A stretch of DNA of 64,000 nt from Lumbricus terrestris (lineage: Eukaryota > Annelida > Clitellata > Crassiclitellata > Lumbricidae): the NCBI GenBank assembly GCA_949752735.1, contig OX457037.1, positions 62,933,186 through 62,997,185 on the forward strand, read 5' to 3'. The notes under the pieces were generated by a model. It did not search any database and was not told the origin of the DNA. It was given only the letters and a program-made list of their open reading frames with translations. The stretch's first letter is position 1; every line of letters starts with the position of its first letter. Position numbers and translations under genes: made by a program. Below are positions 55,800 through 64,000 of this stretch, in pieces.

Positions 55800-56511
55800 A
55801 GGGAAAAACACGGATAACGAAACCCGTTTCAGATAACACTGGATAAATAGAATGGTGAAATGTCTGTTGCTTACATTGTATTTAGACTAACGCCGAGAAT
55901 AATATAATATATTATATTGACAGATGGATAAATTTAATTTTTGGATTTGAAACGACTTTTGTTAAAAGAACTTGCTTTAATTAAAATAAAAACATCATTT
56001 GCTTTCAATTTTGCTTCTTTAAGAATTTCCTTTTTAATATGGAGGAAATCAATCAACTTCTGCCATTAATTTGTGGTGAATATTCTTTTTATTTGGTCCT
56101 GCACTCTTCAGATTTGGTGACACACCAGATGACTTTGTTAAATAGAAACGTTATTTAGTCGATTTGAATATTCCTAGTTTCCAGCTTCTAGCCTATCGAT
56201 GAGATCATGAGAAACTTAATTATTTTTTCCCATTCGACTGATGGTAATCTTGTAGGCTACTGTAGGATGTTTTCTTAAAACATTGTGTTTAATATATTGC
56301 TTATTATACCTCTAGTAGCTACTTAAAAACGACTTAATCATGATTTTCGTAAAGTGGCAATCGTAGTTGTGCTTATAGTGACGACTACAATAGCTGCTAT
56401 AATGAACAGGGTTGGGTGGTAACTGGTGAGTTTATTATAACAACTATAGCTATATAGTAGATGGGATACCCGGCATTGCTCTAAAAATATCAGTTTTCCG
56501 CCCTTCCCGCC
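55800..56511. other. 3' flank; no gene
   Basis: Homology with copy A ends near 56203. A GATACCCGGCATTGC motif (56465) is a diverged relative of the TACCCGGCGTTGCCCGGG repeat. The LTR element starts at 56512. Confidence 0.5.
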
Positions 56512-57485
56512 TGTAGCGTATTAAATCGCTATTATCTATCAAACTAACTTATCTTGTGTTAAGTGTTAATTCTAAGTAGGAGTTAAGCTAGATAATTTAA
56601 TTGGCGTGTCTAGATTAATAATTTGGCGTCTAGTGGATTAGTAACTAGGAAACCACGAATCTTGCGTATATGAGCGAGGCAGTCATGGTGACGTCAAGCG
56701 GTTACTACGGACGCTACGTAAGCGAAAACATTTGCATTGACGCGTAACCAATTAAAAGCATCGAAATGAGCGTAACGGTAGGAATTGAATGGAAACAGCC
56801 ACGTCATTGAAATTCGACATAAACGGTTGATTCCTTGCATGAACATTGAGAAAGATGGTTGTTCAGTTGTGGCTGGCAATTCATTTGAAGTTTATTCAAT
56901 GGTGAGGATGATGATTATGCTCGTATCTGGTCGTAAAACAGTACGAGGCATTCGTGTGAGAGTAGAGGCGATTTAGAAGTTCAAGGTTGCGAACTCTAAC
57001 GTCCGTGAAGTCTACATTGTGATTGGGACGGTTGGTGAAACGATATTTCGTGTGTAGAGAAACGATTTTGGGCTCGTTGTCTCTGGTTGACATTTCAAGG
57101 TCATTTTCGATTGGGAAGGAAATTCTCATTGACTGGAGTATGATAATTTGATGCTACGGAAGTATTGAATATTGTCTTGTCTGGTATTCGATCTGGATTC
57201 CACAGCTTGGCAGTATCTCATTATCCTCTTCAAATATAGCACTGGGTTACTTATCTTCATACAGCGAATCTACAGAGAATCTGCAGAACTATTTCTTCAA
57301 ATATAGCACTGGGTTGCTTATCTTCATACAGTGAATCTACAGAGAAGCTGCAGAACTATTTCTTCAAACATAGCACTGGGTTGCTTATCTTCATACAGTG
57401 AATCTACAGAGAATCTGCAGAACTATTTCAAGGCCGTTCTACACTACAGAAACGATATCGATCAAATATCTCAACTGTGGAGCAC
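56512..57485 (+). repeat. 5' LTR of Gmr1-like retrotransposon (end not fixed)
   Basis: Begins TGTAGCGTATTAAATCGC, like the second copy at 63027. The right copy is cut by the window edge at the base matching 57485, so the LTR is at least 974 bp and its true 3' end lies between 57485 and 58023. By eye I see about six differences between the LTRs over 974 bp, which means a recent insertion. Three tandem 67-bp units (57228-57428) sit inside. Confidence 0.88.
57228..57428 (+). repeat. 67-bp x 3 tandem repeat in the LTR
   Basis: Units start at 57228, 57295 and 57362 with CTTCAAAYATAGCACTGGGT. The same three units are in the 3' LTR (63743-63943). They may be promoter or enhancer repeats, as in many LTR U3 regions. 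Confidence 0.88.
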
Positions 57486-58023
57486 AGATAAGCAATAAGA
57501 TAATTATAATTAATGATACGCCAAATAAGTAAATAGGAACACTGCATAATTGTATTGTTTATTTAACAGTTTCTGATTATATTATACATTTATAAAGAAT
57601 TGGTTTTCTCTTTGAACAGATCATTTAAATGCAGTACATTTTCAATACCTGCTAAAATAAGCTTAAAACGGAAACGTTACAAAATGGGTGGCTTGCGTCG
57701 GGATAAAATTGACAATATTATTGTTGATTAGATTGAACTTTACTGACATTTATATTGAAGAGACAAAGCTAATTAAAATGACGATCTATTTGGAAATTGT
57801 TAAGCACAGCGCTAAGCCAGCGCAGCGCGTGTATAGATTTAAGCATTAGAGTCGGTGCGATAATCCTTATTGCGTAACATACACCAGAGATTGTATCACG
57901 TTAAGAGGGAGCACTAGTGTGACGCTTAATAATTTTAATAATTATTATAAGCGAGTGTGAAGTTGTATAGCGCATATTAGAGCGTTAAATTTATTACTAC
58001 TTGACAAAAGTGAGTAAGTAAGA

Positions 58024-59124
58024 ATGTCGATCACAGACTGGCAACAGTGGATTGATATGGGACGTTCACTCTCATTGGATGGTGAAGAGCTAAAGGCATT
58101 CGTCAGAGACAGACCGAACGAATTTAGACAGCAGAGGGCAGATGAACGAGAAGAGAAAAAGGAAAGTGAGCTACGTGCAGCTGCAGAAGCAAAAGCAGTT
58201 AGAGAAAAAGAAATAGAAATGGCGAGGATGGCTGACGCGAGACTTATACGCGAAGCAGATGATGCGAGGCTTACGCGAGAAGCAAATGATGTTAGACTGG
58301 AAAGAGAAGCAACTGAGGCGAGGCTTGCAAGAGAAGCGAATGAAGCTTTAGAGCATAAGAGGCTTGAGATTCAAATGAGACTGAGAGAAATGGAATCGAG
58401 AGATGGACGAAACAGAGATGATGGAGATTCTTATATGACGATGGGTGACAACCACCAAGGAAACCAAAGTCATAAGGGAATGAAGAATATTAAATTCCCG
58501 ATATTTAACGAGGCAAAGGACTGTCTCGATGCGTATCTTCTTAGATTTGAGCGTACGTGTACGACATATGAGGTACCAAGAGATGTATGGTCGCTGATGC
58601 TAGCGCGACATCTAGAATCGAAAGCATTAGAAGTGTACCAGCGTTTGTCGGATGAAGAAACACAAGACTACGATTGTTTAAAGAAGCATCTCCTGAAAAG
58701 ATTCCAATTAACAGAAGGAGGGTATCGTAACAAATTTAAGACTAGCAAGATGGAACAAGGAGAGACTCCTTCAAATTTCATTTACAGATTGCAACGATAT
58801 TTGCAGCAATGGTTGCTACAAGCTGGATTTGAGCAGACCTACGAAGGAATCGAGGATCTACTACTAAAAGATCAATTTTTCCTCACTTGTAGTAACGAGT
58901 TGAGGATGTTCATTAAAGAGAAAGGAAAAATGAGCTTAAAGGACACATTGACGTGTGTAGAATCTTACATTGAAGCTCATGGGTACAGATATGCAGAGAA
59001 TTCTGTAAAACCTCAAGGGAGGTTCAATAATGACCGAGGTAATGGAAAGTCATTTGAAGAGAAATCGAGAGAGAAATTCCAAGGAAATGTAAACAGAGGA
59101 AGAGTCGAAACGCGACAGAACTAA
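58024..59124 (+). CDS. Gag protein of Gmr1-like LTR retrotransposon
   Basis: A 366-aa frame from ATG. Residues about 30-125 are highly charged with repeated R-E-A-N-D-A-R-L-type units, likely a coiled coil. Residues about 155-275 look like a retrotransposon capsid (MLARHLESKALEVYQRLSDE, FKTSKMEQGETPSNFIYRLQ). The CCHC nucleocapsid motif is absent from this frame; it lies after the stop, in the same reading frame as pol. The TAA at 59122-59124 is the only thing separating gag from pol, with no frame change. Confidence 0.88.
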   Translation: MSITDWQQWIDMGRSLSLDGEELKAFVRDRPNEFRQQRADEREEKKESELRAAAEAKAVREKEIEMARMADARLIREADDARLTREANDVRLEREATEARLAREANEALEHKRLEIQMRLREMESRDGRNRDDGDSYMTMGDNHQGNQSHKGMKNIKFPIFNEAKDCLDAYLLRFERTCTTYEVPRDVWSLMLARHLESKALEVYQRLSDEETQDYDCLKKHLLKRFQLTEGGYRNKFKTSKMEQGETPSNFIYRLQRYLQQWLLQAGFEQTYEGIEDLLLKDQFFLTCSNELRMFIKEKGKMSLKDTLTCVESYIEAHGYRYAENSVKPQGRFNNDRGNGKSFEEKSREKFQGNVNRGRVETRQN

Positions 59125-59145
59125 GAGACAAATCACAGTGGAAAT

Positions 59146-62100
59146 GTGAATAGAGGATTTAGTAGAGACAAAGGGCAGGCAGCGGAACACAAGATAACTT
59201 GTTTTGCATGCGGTAAGGTAGGTCATAAAGCATTTGATTGTGTGCATAAAGCCAAAGGGTTTGTTAAACACACAGCTGCAGCAGTACAGATTTACGAAAA
59301 TAGGGCGTACAGAGCTGTACAGACGAATGAAAATACGAAATCGAATGAAATTGACAGAACAGTAGAACACCAGGATAGGAAAGGTAAAGAAGAAGTACCG
59401 AAACACATGGCAGCAAGTACGGTAGTTACGGAAAGGAAAGATGGTTGCATTGACATTGAAAGTATAGACGAAAGTCAAGCGAAGGTCAATGGCGTAGACG
59501 CCAATTGTCTTTACGATTCTGGAGCGAGTACGTGTATTGTGAGGAGATCACTGATCAAGGATAGTGATTTGACTGGAAAGGAAACGCACTGCATCCTAGT
59601 TGATGGGAGTTTAAGGTGTTTTCCTACAGCCCATGTAAACATTGAGAGCGAATATTTTACTGGTGAAGTTGAGGCAATGGTTATGGATGAACCAGTAAAG
59701 CCGATAATTATTGGACGCGTGAGAGGGATAAAATATACAGTAACGAATGAGAACACGGATGAAAATGCGATTAATTGTGACAAAGGAGAGAAAGTGGATG
59801 AGACGATTATGAGTGAGAAACAAGAAAAAGTTGGGTATAAAGGAATACTCAAGAGAGTTGTGAATGCTAATTCACGCTGGCAAGATGCCAAGAAGACAGT
59901 AAGATTCGAGAGTGATGAGATGAGCACGGAGTATGATGACGTAATAGAGAAAGTTGGAAGTGATGACGTCATGAGCAGTGACGCACATCAAACGACAGCA
60001 GCGATAGAAACGAGAGCTGAGTCGAAGAAAGTGGTGAAATATAAACCACTCAAGGTCACAGAAATGCCCGACCTTAATATAACCACAAAAGAAATAAAGG
60101 AATTACAGAGAGCAGATGAGACATTGAGGAGTTATTGGGATAAAGCATCTGAGTGGAATGGTGATGAGAAGAGTACAGAAAAAGTGCTGTACGTAAAGAA
60201 AGATGGACTGTTGTACCGGAGATGGAAGGAAGTATTAAAAGATGAAGCGAAGTGGCAGTTGTTGGTTCCGAAACAGTTGAGAAACAAAGTTCTAGCTGTA
60301 GCACATAACTCGCTACTGTCAGCTCATCTAGGCATGAAAAAGACTCACGATAAAATTGTGAATGAATTTTATTGGCCAGGAATAAACCAAGAAGTTCGGC
60401 GATACATATTAAGTTGTGATGTATGCCAGAAAGCAGTGGATAAGAAAGTGAACTACAAGGCACCGATGGGACATCTTCCAGTGCTGGATGTGCCGTTCAA
60501 GCATGTCTGTGTAGACATCATAGGAGCAATAGAGCCAATGTCTATGAGAGGATATCGTTATGTATTAACGATTATCGACTTAAGCACCAGATATCCTGAA
60601 GCGATACCATTGAAAGGTATAAGTACCGAGGAAGTGGCGGAAGCCTTGTTTAACTTTTATTGTCGGATGGGCGTACCAGAAAGAATTCATACAGATAGAG
60701 GGAGCCAGTTTACGTCAGAACTAATGGCCGAAGTAAACAAGATGTTATTAATCAAGCATACGATGACAAGTCCATACCACGCGATGGGAAATGGTTGTGT
60801 AGAACGTCTGAATGGAACAATTAAGACTACACTGAGAAAATTGATAGGAGAACAAGTAAAAGAGTGGGACAGGTACTTGGCACCACCACTTTTTGCACTA
60901 CGAGATACTGTACACGAGAGCCACGGATACACACCTTTCGAGTTAATCTTCGGAAGATCTTGTAGAGGTCCGGTACAGATATTGAAGGAACTGTGGACAA
61001 ACGAAAAAGTGGAAGACCAGGTGAAGGATGTGTACACATATATGACAGATCTACGAGAACGTATAGAGGAAACGTGTAACATGGCGCAGAAAGCAATTCA
61101 CAAAGCTAATGCGAAGAGCAAGAAGTACTACGATAAGAAGGCACGATATAGAAAACTGGAGATAGGTGATAAAGTCCTATTGTTACTGCCGAGTTGTAAT
61201 AATAATATGCTTGTTAAATGGCAAGGACCATTTGTTGTCAGAGGGAAAATCGGAGATTACGATTATAAAGTTGAGGTTGATGGTGGAAAACTGAAAACAT
61301 ACCACATCAACATACTAAAGAAATATTACGAGAGGGATGAAGAAGAATTGTCAGGTTATGAGACAATAGCATATGTGTCAGCTATAGTACATGATGGTAG
61401 AGAAGGTGAAGATGAAGAGGAGGAGATATTAAACCTGTATGTCAGTAAGCAAACTGAGACATACAAGGATGTTGATATTAATCCACAATTAGAAGATGAA
61501 CAGAGAGGTGAATTAGAGAAATTACTGAGAGAATATCAAGACATATTTACAGATAAACCAGGAAGAACTGACATGGTGAAACACGAGATTCATCTTACGA
61601 GTGATGAACCTGTTAGGATGAAAGCATATCCAACACCGTATCATCTACAATCTGAAATTGATAAGGAAATTGAGATAATGTTAGAGAATGGAATAATAGA
61701 AAGATCAGAAGCAGCATACGCAGCACCGCTTGTTGTTGTTAAGAAGGCTGATGGAAGCAATAGACTTTGCTGCAACTATAAACAATTGAACAAAGTGACA
61801 GTTTTTGATCCAGAGCCGATGATGTCAAACGAGGATATCTTCAATAAACTGAGTGGCAGCAAAATATATAGCAAGTTTGATTTTTGCAAAGGGTATTGGC
61901 AAATCCCAATGAGCGAAGAGTCAAAAGATTATACGACCTTCATTTGTGCAAGTGGGTTATATAAATTCAATGTATTACCTTTTGGATTGGTAAACAGTGC
62001 TTCAAGCTACAACAGACTTATAAGGAAGATTTTGCATGGAACCGAGAATCTGGAGAGTTATGTTGACGACATACTAGCTCATACAGAAGGATGGACTAAA

Positions 62101-62862
62101 CATATGAAGATTTTACGAGAATTTTTTCAAAGAGTGAGAGATGCTCACCTGACTTTGAAACCAAAGAAATGTTCATTAGGCTATGGACGTATAGATTTCT
62201 TGGGTCATACGTTAAACAACGACGACATTAGTCCTAAAGGAGAATCGATAGATAAGATTGTGGAGATGCCACAACCGAAAACGAAGAAACAAATAAGAAG
62301 CTTTTTGGGAGCAATAAACTATTACAAAAAATTTATTCCTCATTGTGCTGAACTGATGGCACCATTAAGTGATTTGACAAAGAAGTCAGCAGCTAATAAT
62401 GTTGATTGGAACGAAGAATTAGAAGAGAGTTTTAGTAAGCTGAAAGCAGCACTTGCTAAAACACCGATACTAAAGTTACCAAACTTGGAGAAGGAATTCG
62501 TGATTCAAACTGATGCTTTGGGAAGAGGAATAGGTTGTGTCCTGATACAGCAGTATGAAGGAATAAACCACCCGATTGCATATGCGAGTAGGAAACTATT
62601 GGAAAGAGAGACGAGATATTCAGTTGAGGAGAGAGAATGTCTAGCGATAATGTGGGGATGTCGGTTTGACAGGTACTTGTGTGGAAAGCAGTTTGTGATA
62701 GAGACAGACCACTGCGGACTACAGTACATGAAGGAAGGGAGAATGAGAAACGCGAGAGTCATGAGGTGGAGTCTAGCACTTCAAAATTATTGCTTTACGA
62801 TACGATATATCAAGGGGAGCAATAATGTTATGTCTGATTATTTGAGTAGAGGAATTACATAG
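59146..62862 (+). CDS. Pol polyprotein: zinc knuckle, protease, integrase, RT, RNase H
   Basis: The frame is open from 59125, right after the gag stop and in gag's frame. Domain order (numbering from 59146): CCHC knuckle CFACGKVGHKAFDC (19-32); aspartic protease LYDSGAST (D124); integrase with HHCC zinc domain (H387 onward, SCDVCQKA), catalytic D457 (CVDII), D517 (HTDRGSQF) and E553 (GCVERLNG), 35 residues between the last two; RT with KFDFCKGYWQIPM and YVDD (D974, D975); RNase H with VIQTDALGRGIGCVL and ETDHCGLQ. Integrase before RT in a Ty3/gypsy-type sequence is the Gmr1 arrangement. All visible catalytic residues are intact. Confidence 0.92.
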   Translation: MNRGFSRDKGQAAEHKITCFACGKVGHKAFDCVHKAKGFVKHTAAAVQIYENRAYRAVQTNENTKSNEIDRTVEHQDRKGKEEVPKHMAASTVVTERKDGCIDIESIDESQAKVNGVDANCLYDSGASTCIVRRSLIKDSDLTGKETHCILVDGSLRCFPTAHVNIESEYFTGEVEAMVMDEPVKPIIIGRVRGIKYTVTNENTDENAINCDKGEKVDETIMSEKQEKVGYKGILKRVVNANSRWQDAKKTVRFESDEMSTEYDDVIEKVGSDDVMSSDAHQTTAAIETRAESKKVVKYKPLKVTEMPDLNITTKEIKELQRADETLRSYWDKASEWNGDEKSTEKVLYVKKDGLLYRRWKEVLKDEAKWQLLVPKQLRNKVLAVAHNSLLSAHLGMKKTHDKIVNEFYWPGINQEVRRYILSCDVCQKAVDKKVNYKAPMGHLPVLDVPFKHVCVDIIGAIEPMSMRGYRYVLTIIDLSTRYPEAIPLKGISTEEVAEALFNFYCRMGVPERIHTDRGSQFTSELMAEVNKMLLIKHTMTSPYHAMGNGCVERLNGTIKTTLRKLIGEQVKEWDRYLAPPLFALRDTVHESHGYTPFELIFGRSCRGPVQILKELWTNEKVEDQVKDVYTYMTDLRERIEETCNMAQKAIHKANAKSKKYYDKKARYRKLEIGDKVLLLLPSCNNNMLVKWQGPFVVRGKIGDYDYKVEVDGGKLKTYHINILKKYYERDEEELSGYETIAYVSAIVHDGREGEDEEEEILNLYVSKQTETYKDVDINPQLEDEQRGELEKLLREYQDIFTDKPGRTDMVKHEIHLTSDEPVRMKAYPTPYHLQSEIDKEIEIMLENGIIERSEAAYAAPLVVVKKADGSNRLCCNYKQLNKVTVFDPEPMMSNEDIFNKLSGSKIYSKFDFCKGYWQIPMSEESKDYTTFICASGLYKFNVLPFGLVNSASSYNRLIRKILHGTENLESYVDDILAHTEGWTKHMKILREFFQRVRDAHLTLKPKKCSLGYGRIDFLGHTLNNDDISPKGESIDKIVEMPQPKTKKQIRSFLGAINYYKKFIPHCAELMAPLSDLTKKSAANNVDWNEELEESFSKLKAALAKTPILKLPNLEKEFVIQTDALGRGIGCVLIQQYEGINHPIAYASRKLLERETRYSVEERECLAIMWGCRFDRYLCGKQFVIETDHCGLQYMKEGRMRNARVMRWSLALQNYCFTIRYIKGSNNVMSDYLSRGIT

Positions 62863-63009
62863 TACTTAAATATATCAGTAATGTATTATAATAATGTAGA
62901 TAAGAAGAAGTTCAGTAATGTTGTATTGTTGTGTAAGATAGAATAAGGAAGTTCATAGAAATTTAGTTGATAGATAATTAGGTGAGATTGTAAAGCCTGA
63001 TTACAGACT

Positions 63010-63026
63010 TTTGAAGGAGGGGTATT
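63010..63026 (+). promoter_or_regulatory. Polypurine tract
   Basis: Purine-rich GAAGGAGGGG just before the 3' LTR, the expected plus-strand primer site. 62863-63009 is short untranslated spacer. Confidence 0.65.
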
Positions 63027-64000
63027 TGTAGCGTATTAAATCGCTATTATCTATCAAACTAACTTATCTTGTGTTAAGTGTTAATTCTAAGTAGGAGTTA
63101 AGCTAGATAATTTAATTGGCGTGTCTAGATTAATAATTTGGCGTCTAGTGGATTAGTAACTAGGAAACCACGAATCTTGCGTATATGAGCGAGGCAGTCA
63201 TGGTGACGTCAAGCGGTTACTACGGACGCTACGTAAGCGAAAACATTTGCATTGACGCGTAACCAATTAAAAGCATCGAAATGAGCGTAACGGTCGGAAT
63301 TGAATGGAAACAGCCACGTCATTGAAATTCGACATAAACGGTTGATTCCTTGCATGAACATTGAGAAAGATGGTTGTTCAGTTGTGGCTGGCAATTCATT
63401 TGAAGTTTATTCAATGGTGAGGATGATGATTATGCTCGTATCTGGTCGTAAAACAGTACGAGGCATTCGTGTGAGAGTAGAGGCGATTTAGAAGTTCAAA
63501 GTTGCGAACTCTAACGTCCGTGAAGTCTACATTGTGATTGGGACGGTTGGTGAAACGATATTTCGTGTGTAGAGAAACGATTTTGGGCTCGTTGTCTCTG
63601 GTTGACACTTCAAGGTCATTTTCAATTGGGAAGGAAATTCTCATTGACTGGAGTATGATAATTTGATGCTACGGAAGTATTGAATATTGTCTTGTCTGGT
63701 ATTCGATCTGGATTCCACAGCTTGGCAGTATCTCATTATCCTCTTCAAATATAGCACTGGGTTACTTATCTTCATACAGCGAATCTACAGAGAATCTGCA
63801 GAACTATTTCTTCAAATATAGCACTGGGTTGCTTATCCTCATACAGTGAATCTACAGAGAAGCTGCAGAACTATTTCTTCAAACATAGCACTGGGTTGCT
63901 TATCTTCATACAGTGAATCTACAGAGAATCTGCAGAACTATTTCAAGGCCGTTCTACACTACAGAAACGATATCGATCAAATATCTCAACTGTGGAGTAC
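63027..64000 (+). repeat. 3' LTR of Gmr1-like retrotransposon (cut by window edge)
   Basis: Matches 56512-57485 nearly base for base and continues to the last base of the window. Because its end is not included, neither the LTR length nor the target-site duplication can be read. Confidence 0.88.

Larger units (their letters stand above)
56512..64000 (+). mobile_element. Gmr1-like LTR retrotransposon, near-complete and young
   Basis: 5' LTR, leader (about 57486-58023, no clear primer binding site recognised), gag, pol, polypurine tract and 3' LTR in order. At least 7.49 kb. Only the extreme 3' end is outside the window. Confidence 0.9.

Noticed and set aside
59050..62762. Minus-strand ORFs opposite gag-pol
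   Set aside because: Shadow frames of the pol gene with no domain signal.

Overview
The window is eukaryotic nuclear DNA from an animal. It has spliced genes with GT-AG introns, many microsatellites, and a dense, nested load of transposable elements. A marine invertebrate deuterostome (echinoderm or hemichordate type) is the best guess. Three things point there: an LTR retrotransposon with integrase ahead of reverse transcriptase (Gmr1-like, a layout reported from deuterostomes), a TRIM-type RING/B-box/coiled-coil/NHL gene, and the abundance of the palindrome TAGGCCTA in non-coding DNA. The species cannot be named from sequence alone.

Layout. 1-4.7 kb: old dispersed repeats with GGGCGCCCGC ends, LINE-like 3' ends and a tRNA-derived SINE. 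4.72-6.31 kb: an apparently intact Tc1/mariner transposon (356-aa DDD transposase, 110-bp inverted repeats, TA duplication). 6.3-10.2 kb: LINE relics, small hAT elements, and an unidentified coding relic split by a hAT element. 10.8-11.7 kb: a BTB-BACK gene (3' part). 13.7-18.3 kb: nested hAT-type elements, one carrying an 11-unit 72-bp minisatellite, plus a mariner relic. 18.35-26.4 kb: a partial paralogous copy of the 3' half of the TRIM-NHL gene, loaded with its own piggyBac-like and hAT insertions.

28.6-38.8 kb: ten fragments of non-LTR retrotransposons of several subfamilies. All lie on the minus strand and are separated by (ATT)n arrays. One (31.75-34.90 kb) is full length with an uninterrupted 1014-aa ORF (zinc finger, RT with YLDD, restriction-like endonuclease). 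39-43.7 kb: hAT MITEs, CATA microsatellites and a LINE relic split by a hAT MITE.

44.2-55.6 kb: the complete four-exon TRIM-like gene (958 codons by my splice model, every intron phase 1). Its introns hold a piggyBac-like MITE, a 92-bp near-perfect palindrome and an antisense LINE. 56.5 kb to the end: a young Gmr1-like LTR retrotransposon (gag, then PR-INT-RT-RH). Its 3' LTR runs off the window.

The host genes are few: a BTB-BACK protein and two TRIM-NHL paralogues, one apparently lacking its RING/B-box half. The paralogous blocks act as a natural control, because several insertions can be matched to their empty sites in the other copy.
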